Positions 1 to 7,762 of a stretch of DNA of 64,000 bases are shown here, piece by piece (the first letter of the stretch is position 1; each line of letters opens with the position of its first letter). The notes beneath the pieces were generated by a model. That model was not told where the DNA came from, made no database searches, and saw nothing but the letters and a program-made list of their open reading frames with translations. This DNA comes from Halogeometricum sp. S1BR25-6 (lineage in GTDB: Archaea; Halobacteriota; Halobacteria; Halobacteriales; Haloferacaceae), in the NCBI RefSeq assembly GCF_031624495.1, contig NZ_JAMQOP010000002.1:930001-994000 (forward strand). Reading direction: 5' to 3'. The translations under genes and the position numbers were made by a program.

Positions 1-396
1 GGACTCGACGACCGCTACGAGACGGCGACGACGGCCGTCGTCCGCGCCCTCCGCGGCCTCGGCGTGGCCGCGCGACGAGGGGAACCCCCCGACTCGTTCT
101 GCCCGGGCGCACACTCCGTGCAGGCGCACGGGAAGCTATGCGGCATCGCTCAGCGCGTCCGCCGCGACGCCGCCCTCGTCTCCGGCGTCGTCGTCGTCGC
201 CGACCGCGAGGAGGTGGCGGCCGTCCTCGAACCCGTCTACGAGGCGCTGGGCGTGCCGTTCGACCCCGGTTCGGTCGGCAGCGTCGCGGGCGGCGGCGGT
301 CCGGCCGACGCGGAGCGGGTCTGTCGCGCCCTCGAAGACGCCTTCGTCGGCGACGCGGGGCGACGGGTCGAGGCAGCGGACGAGGTCGGAGCGTAG
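1..396 (+). CDS. lipoate-protein ligase family protein, C-terminal part (5' end outside window)
   Basis: This is the C-terminal 131 residues of a protein whose reading frame is open from the first base of the window. The segment around residues 30-52 (SFCPGAHSVQ followed by GKLCGIAQRV) resembles the lysine-containing substrate loop of the LplA/LipB biotin/lipoate ligase fold, which transfers lipoyl or octanoyl groups onto carrier proteins. The tail is acidic, as expected for a haloarchaeal cytoplasmic enzyme. The N-terminal catalytic half is missing, so the exact specificity (lipoate ligase, octanoyltransferase or a relative) cannot be decided. The next gene, pyrC, starts 58 bp downstream and is functionally unrelated. 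Confidence 0.75.
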   Translation, partial: GLDDRYETATTAVVRALRGLGVAARRGEPPDSFCPGAHSVQAHGKLCGIAQRVRRDAALVSGVVVVADREEVAAVLEPVYEALGVPFDPGSVGSVAGGGGPADAERVCRALEDAFVGDAGRRVEAADEVGA

Positions 397-454
397 CGAC
401 CGGACTCCGACGGCAACCGCGGGGCTTACCGTCCCCCGCGCGGGACGAACGGGT

Positions 455-1753
455 ATGTCACTGCTCGTCACCGACGCGACGCTGGCCGACGGCCGCGTGC
501 GCGACGTCCGAGTCGAAGGCGAGACCGTCGCCGCCGTCGAGGAGTCGCTCGACCCGCGCGAGAGCGACCGCGTCCTGAACGCCTCGGGGAAGATGCTGTT
601 CCCGGGCGCCGTCGACCCGCACGTCCACTTCCGCGAACCCGGCTTCTCGCACAAGGAGACGTGGGCGTCCGGGTCCCGGAGCGCCGCCGCGGGCGGCGTC
701 ACCGTCGTCGCAGACCAACCGAACACGACGCCGCCGACCGTCTCGGGCGAGGCGTTCGACGGCAAGGAGGCGCTGGCGGCCGAGTCGGTCGTCGACTTCG
801 GAATCAGCGGCGGCGTCACGCCCGAGTGGGACCCCGATTCGCTGTTCGACCGCCCGCTGTTCGCGCTGGGAGAGGTCTTCTTGGCCGACTCGACCGGCGA
901 TATGGGTATCGAGGCGGACCTGTTCGCCGACGCGGCCGAACGGGCCGCCGAGGCGGGCGTGACCGTGACCGTCCACGCCGAGGACGCAGACCTGTTCGAC
1001 GAGTCGGCGCGGGACAGAGACGCCGGCGGGATGGGCCGAGCGGCCGACGCCGACGTGTGGAGCCAGTACCGCGCCGCGGAGGCGGAGGCGGCGGCCGTCG
1101 AACGCGCCGCCGAGGTGGGCGCCGAATCGGGCGCGGACGTCCACATCGCCCACACCAGCACGCCCGAGGGCGTCGACGCCGCGACGGCCGGCGGCGCGAC
1201 GTGCGAGGTGACGCCGCACCACCTCTTTCTCTCGCGGGAGGACGCGACCGAACTGGGAACGTACGGCCGGATGAACCCCCCGCTCAGGAGCGAAGAGCGG
1301 CGCGTCGCGATGTGGAAGCGCCTCGTCGACGGCGAGATAGACGCCGTCGCCACCGACCACGCGCCGCACACGCGCGCCGAGAAGGACGTCGGCCTCTGGG
1401 ACGCCCCGAGCGGCGTCCCCGGCGTGGAGACGATGCTACCGCTCCTGTTGGAACGGGCGCGGAGAGGCGAGATATCCTACGAACGCGTCCGCGACGTGAC
1501 CGCCGCGAACGCCGCCGAGATATTCGACCTGCCGTCGAAAGGTCGAATCGAGGTCGGCGCCGACGCGGACCTCGTGCTGTTCGACCCCGAGAAGAGCCGA
1601 GAGATTCGCGGCGAAAACCTGCACTCGAACTGCGGGTGGACGCCGTTCGAGGGGATGCGCGGCGTCTTCCCCGAGACGACGGTCGTCCGCGGGCGTATCG
1701 TCTACGAGAAAGGGTCGTTCGAGGACGTGAACGGCGAGAACGTCCGCGACTGA
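455..1753 (+). CDS. pyrC: dihydroorotase
   Basis: A 432-residue amidohydrolase of the type I dihydroorotase family, which cyclises N-carbamoyl-aspartate to dihydroorotate in de novo pyrimidine synthesis. The metal-binding HxH appears in DPHVHFREPG (about residues 54-63). Later ligands are seen in VHAED (about residue 172), IAHTSTPEG (about 232) and the catalytic Asp motif TDHAPH (about 300). No clear carboxylated-lysine context is evident, which is common in type I enzymes. Length fits the family. The ATG at 455 precedes the conserved N-terminal strand. It is a stand-alone cytoplasmic enzyme here, without other pyr genes nearby. Confidence 0.93.
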   Translation: MSLLVTDATLADGRVRDVRVEGETVAAVEESLDPRESDRVLNASGKMLFPGAVDPHVHFREPGFSHKETWASGSRSAAAGGVTVVADQPNTTPPTVSGEAFDGKEALAAESVVDFGISGGVTPEWDPDSLFDRPLFALGEVFLADSTGDMGIEADLFADAAERAAEAGVTVTVHAEDADLFDESARDRDAGGMGRAADADVWSQYRAAEAEAAAVERAAEVGAESGADVHIAHTSTPEGVDAATAGGATCEVTPHHLFLSREDATELGTYGRMNPPLRSEERRVAMWKRLVDGEIDAVATDHAPHTRAEKDVGLWDAPSGVPGVETMLPLLLERARRGEISYERVRDVTAANAAEIFDLPSKGRIEVGADADLVLFDPEKSREIRGENLHSNCGWTPFEGMRGVFPETTVVRGRIVYEKGSFEDVNGENVRD

Positions 1754-1839
1754 GCGCGGCGAGGCGGGTGGGCGAACTGCCGGCGACTGCGAGTCCCGAG
1801 TCGGGTGCCGGACTGCCGCGGACGACTCGGGGCCGAAGC

Positions 1840-1923
1840 TATAGTAGCGTCTGCAACTGATTACTCATCCGACCGCACGACGGCTTGCGGTCGAGTGAGT
1901 GAAGACTTGCAGCCGCTACTATA
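1840..1923. repeat. 84-nt near-perfect inverted repeat (hairpin, MITE-like or structured RNA)
   Basis: The sequence from TATAGTAGCG (1840-1849) to CGCTACTATA (1914-1923) folds in constant register (i pairs with 3763-i) into a stem of 38 positions with about five mismatches, two G-T pairs and an 8-nt loop at 1878-1885. The inner stem GACCGCA/TGCGGTC is perfect. It lies between the convergently transcribed pyrC and a small membrane-protein gene. It could be a bidirectional terminator, a structured RNA, or a non-autonomous transposable element. No target-site duplication was seen immediately outside the arms. Confidence 0.7.
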
Positions 1924-1961
1924 CGTCACGACGGGGGGTGGCCCCGTCCTCCCTTATGAAC

Positions 1962-2297
1962 TTACGCGAGAAGCACACCGAGCGTCGCCGCCGCGGCCAT
2001 CACGCCCGCGCCGAACCCGCCGACGCGGGCCATCGCCCGACGGAAGTTCGCTCCGGTCCGAGCTAATCCGGCGTCGGGACGTCGACGCCCCGACCCGACT
2101 CCCCGGGCGGCGAATACCGCCCCCGACCAGCCGAGGAATCCGACGCCGAAGAACAGGGCGCCGAACAGGATTGCCGTGTCCGCGCCGTCGGCGACGCCGG
2201 AGAACGCGGCGGCGACGACGAGGGCCGCGACGCCGGCGAGGAGGCCGACGAGGAACGCCCCGCCGGCGACGCGCGCGCTACGAGGGAACGGTACCAT
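1962..2297 (-). CDS. small haloarchaeal membrane protein
   Basis: A 111-residue hydrophobic protein with about three to four predicted membrane segments: residues 10-33 (Ala/Val/Leu-rich), 40-62 (ILFGALFFGVGFLGW) and a C-terminal segment from about residue 92. The intervening loop is Arg-rich. No catalytic motif is recognised. The start is the ATG at 2295-2297. The gene converges on pyrC with the 84-nt palindrome between them. Function unknown. Confidence 0.65.
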   Translation of the reverse strand: MVPFPRSARVAGGAFLVGLLAGVAALVVAAAFSGVADGADTAILFGALFFGVGFLGWSGAVFAARGVGSGRRRPDAGLARTGANFRRAMARVGGFGAGVMAAAATLGVLLA

Positions 2298-2386
2298 GGT
2301 TTGAACTCCCCATCCTCGCGTCCAAATACGTTCCCACTTCGTCCGGAGCGGGAACGTTTTCGTCTCCCGCGGGCCGAAACGAGAGC

Positions 2387-2914
2387 GTGGACGAACCGAA
2401 CCGGAGACCCGACCGCGGGCGAAGTTCGTCCGAGTCGCACCCGCGTTCCGACGCGCGGGCGTTCTGGGACGCCGTCGTCGACGAGATGGAGGTGACGGCG
2501 GCAGCGTACCGCGACGCCGGGTGGGCCGTCACCGAACTCCACCCCGGCGAGGTGCGGCCGGTGCCGGCGTACCTCGACACCGGCGGGACGGACCGCACCG
2601 GACTCGACGTGCTGGTCCCCGCCGAGGAGTTCGAAACGGTCCAGCGCCTGGTGGAGGCGAGAAGCTTCGACGCCCACGACGCGTCTCGCGTCGCGGACGG
2701 AGAGACGGTGTTCGCCGTGGTCGTGATGCGGGACGGGTCGGCCGCCGAGGCCGTCGCGGTTCCGGTGTACTACGCGTCGGCGGCCGCGGCACCGATGCTC
2801 GAACGGGTCGACGCGCACGGCGAACTGCATCTGTCCGTGCGGTCGCCGTCGGCCGACGGGCGGGTCGAGTTCGCGCTGGAGAACCTAGAGTCACCGCTGT
2901 TCGACGGGGAGTGA
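2387..2914 (+). CDS. conserved haloarchaeal protein of unknown function
   Basis: An acidic, soluble protein of 175 residues read from GTG at 2387. The first internal ATG (2486) would cut into what looks like a continuous helix (ARAFWDAVVDEM followed by EVTAAAYRDAGW), so the GTG is preferred. The body has a mixed alpha/beta pattern with LHPGEVRPV and GLDVLVPAEEF segments and ends in LESPLFDGE. There are no cofactor motifs, signal peptide or membrane segments. It starts divergently from the membrane-protein gene at 2297, sharing an 89-bp gap. I recall similar proteins as haloarchaeal DUFs but cannot name a function. Confidence 0.7.
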   Translation: MDEPNRRPDRGRSSSESHPRSDARAFWDAVVDEMEVTAAAYRDAGWAVTELHPGEVRPVPAYLDTGGTDRTGLDVLVPAEEFETVQRLVEARSFDAHDASRVADGETVFAVVVMRDGSAAEAVAVPVYYASAAAAPMLERVDAHGELHLSVRSPSADGRVEFALENLESPLFDGE

Positions 2915-2932
2915 CCGGAGGAGGAGTCTCGC

Positions 2933-3697
2933 TCAGTCGGCGCCGTCGGCGCCGGCGTCCGCGCCCTCGGACTCGGACTCGGACTGCGCCGTCTCCTCGC
3001 GCCGCAGGTCGGCGCTGGCGTCGCGCACCTCGCGCATGACGCTGGAGATGCGCTCTTCGGCTTCGAGTTCGTCCTCCACCGAGAGGTCGACGCCCTCGAC
3101 TTCGAGGAGGAACTTCGCCACCTCGGTCACCTCGTACATCAACTCGTCCAGTTCCTCCGCCGTGAAGAAGCCCGACATCGCGCCGTAGAGGAACGTCGCG
3201 CCCGCCTTCTGCACCTTCCCTTCGAACGACGAACGGGCCTGATTGACCGCCTGCGGCGAGTAGGTGTCCGTCATGAACGGGACGAGTTCGGGAAGGTTCT
3301 CGCCGATTTTCGTCATTTCGACGCCCGTCTCCGTCCGAAAGTCAGAGCAGAGGCGCGCGATAGCCCACTCGCGGGCGGTGATGTACGTCCGGTCGCGCAG
3401 GAACTCGTTGACCCGGTCGTACTGCGCGCCGTCCATCTTCTTGAAGCGCGCGTACTTCTGCACGTCGCGCGGAATCTCGGGGTCGGCCGCCCCCTCGGAG
3501 GCGGACCCCTCGGCGGGGTCGCCGCCGGCGTCCGCCGTCGCCTCCGCCCGCTCAGTCGCTCCGGTCGTCGATTCCGACTCCGATTTCGACTCCGACTCCG
3601 ACTCGGACGCTGCGTCGCTCCCCGTCTCCTCCGTCCCCCCCGCCTCGGCGCCGGGCCGGTCCTCGCGGTCCGCCGCCGTCGGGTCGTCCTCGGTCAT
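2933..3697 (-). CDS. conserved haloarchaeal protein with Ser-Glu repeat linker (DUF5806-like)
   Basis: A protein of 254 residues. Residues 1-75 are low complexity, with a run of alternating Ser-Glu/Lys (SESESESKSESES) and Ala/Gly/Glu-rich sequence. Residues 80-225 form a helical domain beginning DVQKYARFKKMDG and containing ITAREWAIARLCSDFRTETG, and the C-terminus is acidic. The ordered part resembles a haloarchaea-specific family I believe is DUF5806, from memory only. Function unknown; no membrane segment or catalytic signature. The ATG at 3697 follows an open upstream frame, and the Ser-Glu region gives the DNA a GACTCC microsatellite look. It converges with the gene ending at 2914 and diverges from the uspA at 3818. 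Confidence 0.7.
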   Translation of the reverse strand: MTEDDPTAADREDRPGAEAGGTEETGSDAASESESESKSESESTTGATERAEATADAGGDPAEGSASEGAADPEIPRDVQKYARFKKMDGAQYDRVNEFLRDRTYITAREWAIARLCSDFRTETGVEMTKIGENLPELVPFMTDTYSPQAVNQARSSFEGKVQKAGATFLYGAMSGFFTAEELDELMYEVTEVAKFLLEVEGVDLSVEDELEAEERISSVMREVRDASADLRREETAQSESESEGADAGADGAD

Positions 3698-3787
3698 ACC
3701 GCGGGGTATCCTTGCGCGGCGGAAAAGCGTTCCGTCGGCGACGCCGGGCGGTCGGTCGCCCCGAACGCCGCCGCGGACGGGGAACTG

Positions 3788-3794
3788 TTTTTTA
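3788..3794 (+). promoter_or_regulatory. TATA-like box, leaderless promoter for the UspA gene
   Basis: A T-rich stretch ending in TTTTTTA is centred about 27 bp upstream of the ATG at 3818, the spacing expected if transcription starts at the start codon. Confidence 0.45.
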
Positions 3795-3817
3795 CCGCGG
3801 CCGCGACACCACGTCCC

Positions 3818-4186
3818 ATGAAGGTGCTCTTGGGCGTCGGCGGGAGCGAGGACTCGATACGGGCCGTCGAGCAGACCGTCTCGCGGGCGGCCGCGGCGGG
3901 CGACGAGTTGACCGTCGCCGTCGTCGAGAACGACGACTCCGACCGGACGCGCGAAGAAATCGAGGCGCGAGTCGAGGAGATTCTCGCCGACGCGGGCGTC
4001 GAAGCCGAGATACGTCACTTGGAGGGCGACCCCGGCAGCAGACTGGTCGACACCGCAGAGGAGGAGGACTTCGAACAGATCGTCATCGGAGGCGGGCAGA
4101 CGAGTCCGATGGGGAAGATAAACCTCGGGAGCATCGCGGAGTTCGTCCTCCTGAACTCCCACGTGACGGTGTCTCTGGTCCGATGA
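3818..4186 (+). CDS. universal stress protein, UspA family (ATP-binding type)
   Basis: A 122-residue single Usp domain. It opens with the typical first strand MKVLLGVGGSEDS and ends with the ATP-binding pattern G-2x-G-9x-G-S, visible as GGGQTSPMGKINLGS (about residues 91-105), then the C-terminal strand HVTVSLV. Usp proteins are cytoplasmic nucleotide-binding stress proteins with no single enzymatic role. Its stop overlaps the start of the GNAT gene (ATGA, 4183-4186), so the two are probably translationally coupled. It is slightly shorter than usual (140-150 aa) because the central region is reduced. Confidence 0.88.
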   Translation: MKVLLGVGGSEDSIRAVEQTVSRAAAAGDELTVAVVENDDSDRTREEIEARVEEILADAGVEAEIRHLEGDPGSRLVDTAEEEDFEQIVIGGGQTSPMGKINLGSIAEFVLLNSHVTVSLVR

Positions 4187-4725
4187 GCGAGTCACGCCGC
4201 TACCCCGACGAGGTCGCCGGCCCGTTCCAGGCCCCGCCGTTCACGTTCGAGGACCGCGAGGGGCGCGACATCGAGATTCGACCCCACGACGGGAGCGACG
4301 AGGAGTTCGAGGCGTTGGTGGAGATGTACACCGCGTTCGACCCGGCCGACCGCGCGCAGGGCATCCCGCCGGGCCAGGAGCGCCGCATCCGCGATTGGCT
4401 GGACAACATCCTCGGAGAGGGCTGTCTGAACGTCGTCGCGTGGGACGGCGAGGACGCCGCCGGGCACGCGACGCTCGTCCCCGACGGCGACGCCTCCGAA
4501 CTCGCCATCTTCGTGCTGCAGGCGTACCAGGAGGCCGGAATCGGGACGTACCTCATGGAGGTGCTGTTGGGCCACGGCGCGGAGAACGGCGTGGAGAAAG
4601 TGTGGCTGACCGTCGAGCGGTGGAACCGCGCGGCCGTCAGCCTCTACAAGAAGATGGGGTTCGAGACGAGCGATTCGGAGAGCTTCGAGTTGGAGATGAC
4701 GCTCCGCCTCGCCGAGGCCGAGTAG
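4183..4725 (+). CDS. GNAT family N-acetyltransferase
   Basis: A protein of 180 residues with a GNAT fold: an N-terminal segment with DIEIRPHDGSDEEF (about 30-43), core strands with GHATLVPDG and ASELAIFVL (about 92-112), the acetyl-CoA loop YQEAGIGTYLM (a variant of Q/RxxGxG/A, about 114-124), then VEKVWLTVERWNRAAVSLYKKMGF (about 135-158), the classic motif B with Asn and Tyr. Such enzymes transfer acetyl groups to amines or protein N-termini; the substrate is unknown. The start overlaps the uspA stop by four bases, suggesting a two-gene operon. Confidence 0.88.
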   Translation: MSESRRYPDEVAGPFQAPPFTFEDREGRDIEIRPHDGSDEEFEALVEMYTAFDPADRAQGIPPGQERRIRDWLDNILGEGCLNVVAWDGEDAAGHATLVPDGDASELAIFVLQAYQEAGIGTYLMEVLLGHGAENGVEKVWLTVERWNRAAVSLYKKMGFETSDSESFELEMTLRLAEAE

Positions 4726-4742
4726 CGGAGAGAGCGCGACGC

Positions 4743-5201
4743 CTACACCGACAGCACGGGTTGGCTAGCGTACAGGAGGACGTACTCGGCGGCCTTCGCC
4801 AGCACTTCTCCGGGGTCGCCCGACATCGGTTCGCGCGGGACGACGATGAAGTCCGCACTCAGCGCCTCGGCCGTGTCGAGGATGACGCTGCCCGGGTGGC
4901 GGAGTTTCGACTGCGTGGAGAAGCCGTAGGCGACCGAGGTGGCGACGTCGACGCCGTAGCGCGCGGCGAAGTCGTCGGCGGTCCGTTCGATGGCCGCGCT
5001 GTCGGCCGCGACGTCCTCTTCGTCCACGGCGCCGTTCTCGATGGCGCGGACCACGTCCTCGCCGAGGACGTGGACGGCGTGGACCGTCGCGTCGTACTTG
5101 GCGGCGACGGCGGTGGCGTGTTCGACGGCGCTCGTGGACTCCTCGCTCCGGTCGACCGGGACGAGGACGAGATTCACGTCCAACGGACGGCGGTCAGTCA
5201 T
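4743..5201 (-). CDS. universal stress protein, UspA family (degenerate nucleotide motif)
   Basis: A Usp-domain protein of 152 residues. The first strand is NLVLVPVDRSEES (about 10-22) and the fold ends in YASQPVLSV. Where ATP-binding members have G-2x-G-9x-G-S/T, this one reads VPREPMSGDPGEVLAKAAEYVL, so the glycine pattern is lost and it may not bind ATP. The ATG at 5201 was chosen over the upstream in-frame start because the added residues are not part of the domain. It is convergent with the GNAT gene and divergent from the Usp gene at 5328. Confidence 0.85.
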   Translation of the reverse strand: MTDRRPLDVNLVLVPVDRSEESTSAVEHATAVAAKYDATVHAVHVLGEDVVRAIENGAVDEEDVAADSAAIERTADDFAARYGVDVATSVAYGFSTQSKLRHPGSVILDTAEALSADFIVVPREPMSGDPGEVLAKAAEYVLLYASQPVLSV

Positions 5202-5296
5202 ACGGGAGGATGAGACGGCCGCCGTCAAAAAGACCTACCCCGCGGGCTGGCGGTTCGGACGCGCGGTCAAGCGAGGACCCGCGGACGCGACTATGG

Positions 5297-5303
5297 TTTT
5301 AAG
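5297..5303 (+). promoter_or_regulatory. TATA-like box, leaderless promoter
   Basis: TTTTAAG is centred about 28 bp upstream of the ATG at 5328, consistent with a leaderless transcript. Confidence 0.5.
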
Positions 5304-5327
5304 CCGCCCACCGCCGTAGCGCCGCGC

Positions 5328-5789
5328 ATGTTCGACACCATCGTCATCGCGACGGACGGGTCCGAGAGCGTCCGCCGGGCCGTCGGCGTCGCACTCGACC
5401 TCGCCGACCGGTTCGACGCGTCGGTCCACGCGCTGTACGTCGTCGACGCAGGCGAGGTGGACTCCTCGCCGGACCGACTCCGCGAGGAGATGCGCGAGGC
5501 CCTGACCGAACGCGGCGAACGCGCCCTCTCGGAGGTCGAAACCGAGACCGACCGGCCGGTGACGACGGCCGTTCGGGAGGGGCGCCCGGCCACCGTCGTC
5601 GGCGACTACGCCCGCGAGGTGGACGCCGACGCGGTGGCGATGGGGACGCGCGGCCGACACGGCGAGAACCGCTTTCTCATCGGCTCCGTCGCCGAACGCG
5701 TTGTCCGCACCTGTCCGGTCCCGGTGCTGACCGTCCGGCAGTTGGCGAAGGACGAAGAGGGGCCGACCGGGACGCCCGAGTCTGTCTGA
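5328..5789 (+). CDS. universal stress protein, UspA family
   Basis: A canonical single-domain Usp of 153 residues. It begins MFDTIVIATDGSES, has VHALYVVDAGEV as the second strand and carries a clean G-2x-G-9x-G-S ATP motif as GTRGRHGENRFLIGS (about 106-120), followed by the terminal strand CPVPVLTVRQL. Together with the genes at 3818 and 4743 it makes three Usp proteins within 2 kb, two with intact nucleotide motifs and one without. It is transcribed from its own promoter, not as part of the upstream operon. Confidence 0.93.
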   Translation: MFDTIVIATDGSESVRRAVGVALDLADRFDASVHALYVVDAGEVDSSPDRLREEMREALTERGERALSEVETETDRPVTTAVREGRPATVVGDYAREVDADAVAMGTRGRHGENRFLIGSVAERVVRTCPVPVLTVRQLAKDEEGPTGTPESV

Positions 5790-5814
5790 GCAAGCGCACG
5801 CGGGGAACCGTCCG

Positions 5815-6267
5815 TCACTCCGGGGACACGTCGCCATCGGCGGCCGACTCGTTCGGGAGACACAGCGACCGCGCGACGACGTGCAGCAGTCCGCACCCGA
5901 CGCCGACGAGCGCGAGCGACCGGAGGAGACGGATTTCGCCGCCGTACCGGGCGTGCGCGTAACCGGCGAGGACCGCTACGGCCGCGAGGGCGAGGAGCGC
6001 CCGCGTCGCGCCGAGCGTGAACCGGTCGACGCTCGGTATCGACAGGGCGCGGTAGCGGGCGAGTTTCCCGACGGTGTCGAGTCCGAACGCCCCGGCGATG
6101 ATGAGGACGCCGCCCCAGACGACGGCGCCGATGTCGACGGCCGCGCCGAGGGCGAGCCAGCACGCCCCGCCGGACAGGACGAGGCGACCACGCCCCTCGA
6201 CGAAGCGCGGGTCGATTCGAGCCGCCGGGTCGTCGTCGGTCGTCCGGGCCGCGTCTGTCTCGGTCAT
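5815..6267 (-). CDS. hypothetical membrane protein
   Basis: A 150-residue protein with an acidic soluble N-terminus (residues 1-28) and four predicted hydrophobic segments: about 29-48 (LVLSGGACWLALGAAV), 50-68 (VVWGGVLIIAGAFGL), 86-106 (GATRALLALAAVAVLAGY) and 115-133 (LRSLALVGVGCGLLHVV). No family is recognised. It converges on the Usp gene with 25 bp between stops. The 228-bp gap upstream (6268-6495) contains only short G+C-rich direct repeats of a GAGCGGTACG type and no gene. Confidence 0.6.
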   Translation of the reverse strand: MTETDAARTTDDDPAARIDPRFVEGRGRLVLSGGACWLALGAAVDIGAVVWGGVLIIAGAFGLDTVGKLARYRALSIPSVDRFTLGATRALLALAAVAVLAGYAHARYGGEIRLLRSLALVGVGCGLLHVVARSLCLPNESAADGDVSPE

Positions 6268-6495
6268 GGTGTGGGACGGCGCTCGGGGACGCGGGGAGTC
6301 CGAGGCGGCGTCGGCGGTCCGTCTCGGAGCGGTCGCGTCCGTCGTCTCGACACGCGGCGGCGCGGGGGATGAACGCTGCTATGAGCGGTACGGAGCGGTA
6401 CGTACGGCTCACCAGTCGCCGCTCGTCGCTCGTCACCGGAGACACCCAGTAGCGGAGACCACCGACTCTTTCACCCCCGCTCCCCTCGCCCCGGT

Positions 6496-7737
6496 ATGGA
6501 AGACGAACTCATCGACAGTTCCCGCCTGTCGCTCTCGCGGAAGTCGCAGTTGCCCGGTGCGGGCTTTTTCTACCCGGACTCGCTGGACGAGGACCGCGCC
6601 GAAGAGCGGGTCGCGGAGGCCGTCGAGGACGCCGAGGCCGTCGTTATCGCCGACACCGACGCCGACGGACTCGGCTGCGTCGCGCTGATTCGGGAGATGT
6701 ACGGCGCCGCCCTCGACGCGGCGACGTTCGAGGACGAGGTGGCCCGCCGCGTCGAGCGCTGGGAGTCGGAGGGGCCGATGGACGACGAGGAGGAGGCCGA
6801 GGCGGAGGAGGTCGACGAGGACCCGCCGAAGTCGACCGTCGCGCTGGTCGGCGCGGGACCGTACTCGCTGGACGAGGCGCTCGAACGGGTCGCCGAGTAC
6901 GCCCCCGAGGATATCGACGCCTACGTCTGCGACCTCTGTCCGGACGAGTACGAGTGGGTCGAAGACGAGTTGGACGCCCTGCTGGACCGCGCGTCGTCGG
7001 TGTCGTGGTACGACCACCACCAGTGGGACGAAGAGGCCGCCGCGGCCGTCCGCGAAGCGGGCGTCGACCTGGTGGTCGGCGAGTCCGACGAGGAGTGCTC
7101 GACGGACGTGACGCTGCGCTCGTTGGACTACGAGTTCGGCGAGCGGTGGGCCGAACTCGCGGAAGTGACCCGCGACCACGACCTGTGGCTGAAGGAGGAC
7201 GAGCGGAGCGACGACCTCTCGGATTACGCCTACTGGGTCAGCCCCGAGGAGTACGTCACCGTCGTCGGCGCCTACGGCGTCGACCTGCCCGGGATAGTCG
7301 AGCAGTTCGTCGAACTCCGGCGCGTGGAGAAAGAGGAACTCATCGACGCCGCCCTCGACCGCGCGGAGATGAAGCGCGTCGGTCCGTGGACGGTCGGCGT
7401 CACCTACGGCCGGTGCTCGCAGAACGAGGTGGCCGAGGGCCTGCGCGAACGCGGGGCCGACGCCTCAGTCGTCGTCAAACCGGCCGGCAGCGCCAGCATC
7501 CGCGGCTCCGACGACTTCGAGCGCGCCCACGAGGTAGCCCGACAGGTGAACGGCGGCGGCCACCCGAAGGCCGCGGGCTGTAAACCGGACATCTACGACG
7601 ACATGCTCGACTACGCGCACCACTGGACGACGAACGGCGCGGCGACGAAGCGCGTCATCCTCGCGGCGTTCGAGCGGGTGGCCGAAGCGGTCGAGGAAGA
7701 GGCGGACGAGGACGAGGGCGTCGACACGGAGCGGTAA
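6496..7737 (+). CDS. DHH/DHHA1 family phosphoesterase (RecJ-like)
   Basis: A 413-residue member of the DHH phosphoesterase superfamily (exonuclease, oligoribonuclease or pAp phosphatase activities). Motif I is VIADTDADGLG (about 51-61). The family-naming motif is WYDHHQ (about 172-177), and DHHA1 glycine motif IV is NGGGHPKAAGC (about 354-364). A very acidic insert (about 97-112) sits between motifs, probably a halophilic surface loop. The C-terminus is also strongly acidic. It is cytoplasmic and monocistronic; the DNA or RNA substrate cannot be inferred from sequence. Confidence 0.88.
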   Translation: MEDELIDSSRLSLSRKSQLPGAGFFYPDSLDEDRAEERVAEAVEDAEAVVIADTDADGLGCVALIREMYGAALDAATFEDEVARRVERWESEGPMDDEEEAEAEEVDEDPPKSTVALVGAGPYSLDEALERVAEYAPEDIDAYVCDLCPDEYEWVEDELDALLDRASSVSWYDHHQWDEEAAAAVREAGVDLVVGESDEECSTDVTLRSLDYEFGERWAELAEVTRDHDLWLKEDERSDDLSDYAYWVSPEEYVTVVGAYGVDLPGIVEQFVELRRVEKEELIDAALDRAEMKRVGPWTVGVTYGRCSQNEVAEGLRERGADASVVVKPAGSASIRGSDDFERAHEVARQVNGGGHPKAAGCKPDIYDDMLDYAHHWTTNGAATKRVILAAFERVAEAVEEEADEDEGVDTER

Positions 7738-7762
7738 ACGTCGAACCGGCTCCCTCGACGCC

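Noticed and set aside
3540-3640. Tandem GACTCC-type repeat as a CRISPR or satellite
   Set aside because: It encodes the Ser-Glu linker of the protein at 2933-3697; units are in frame, with no spacers.
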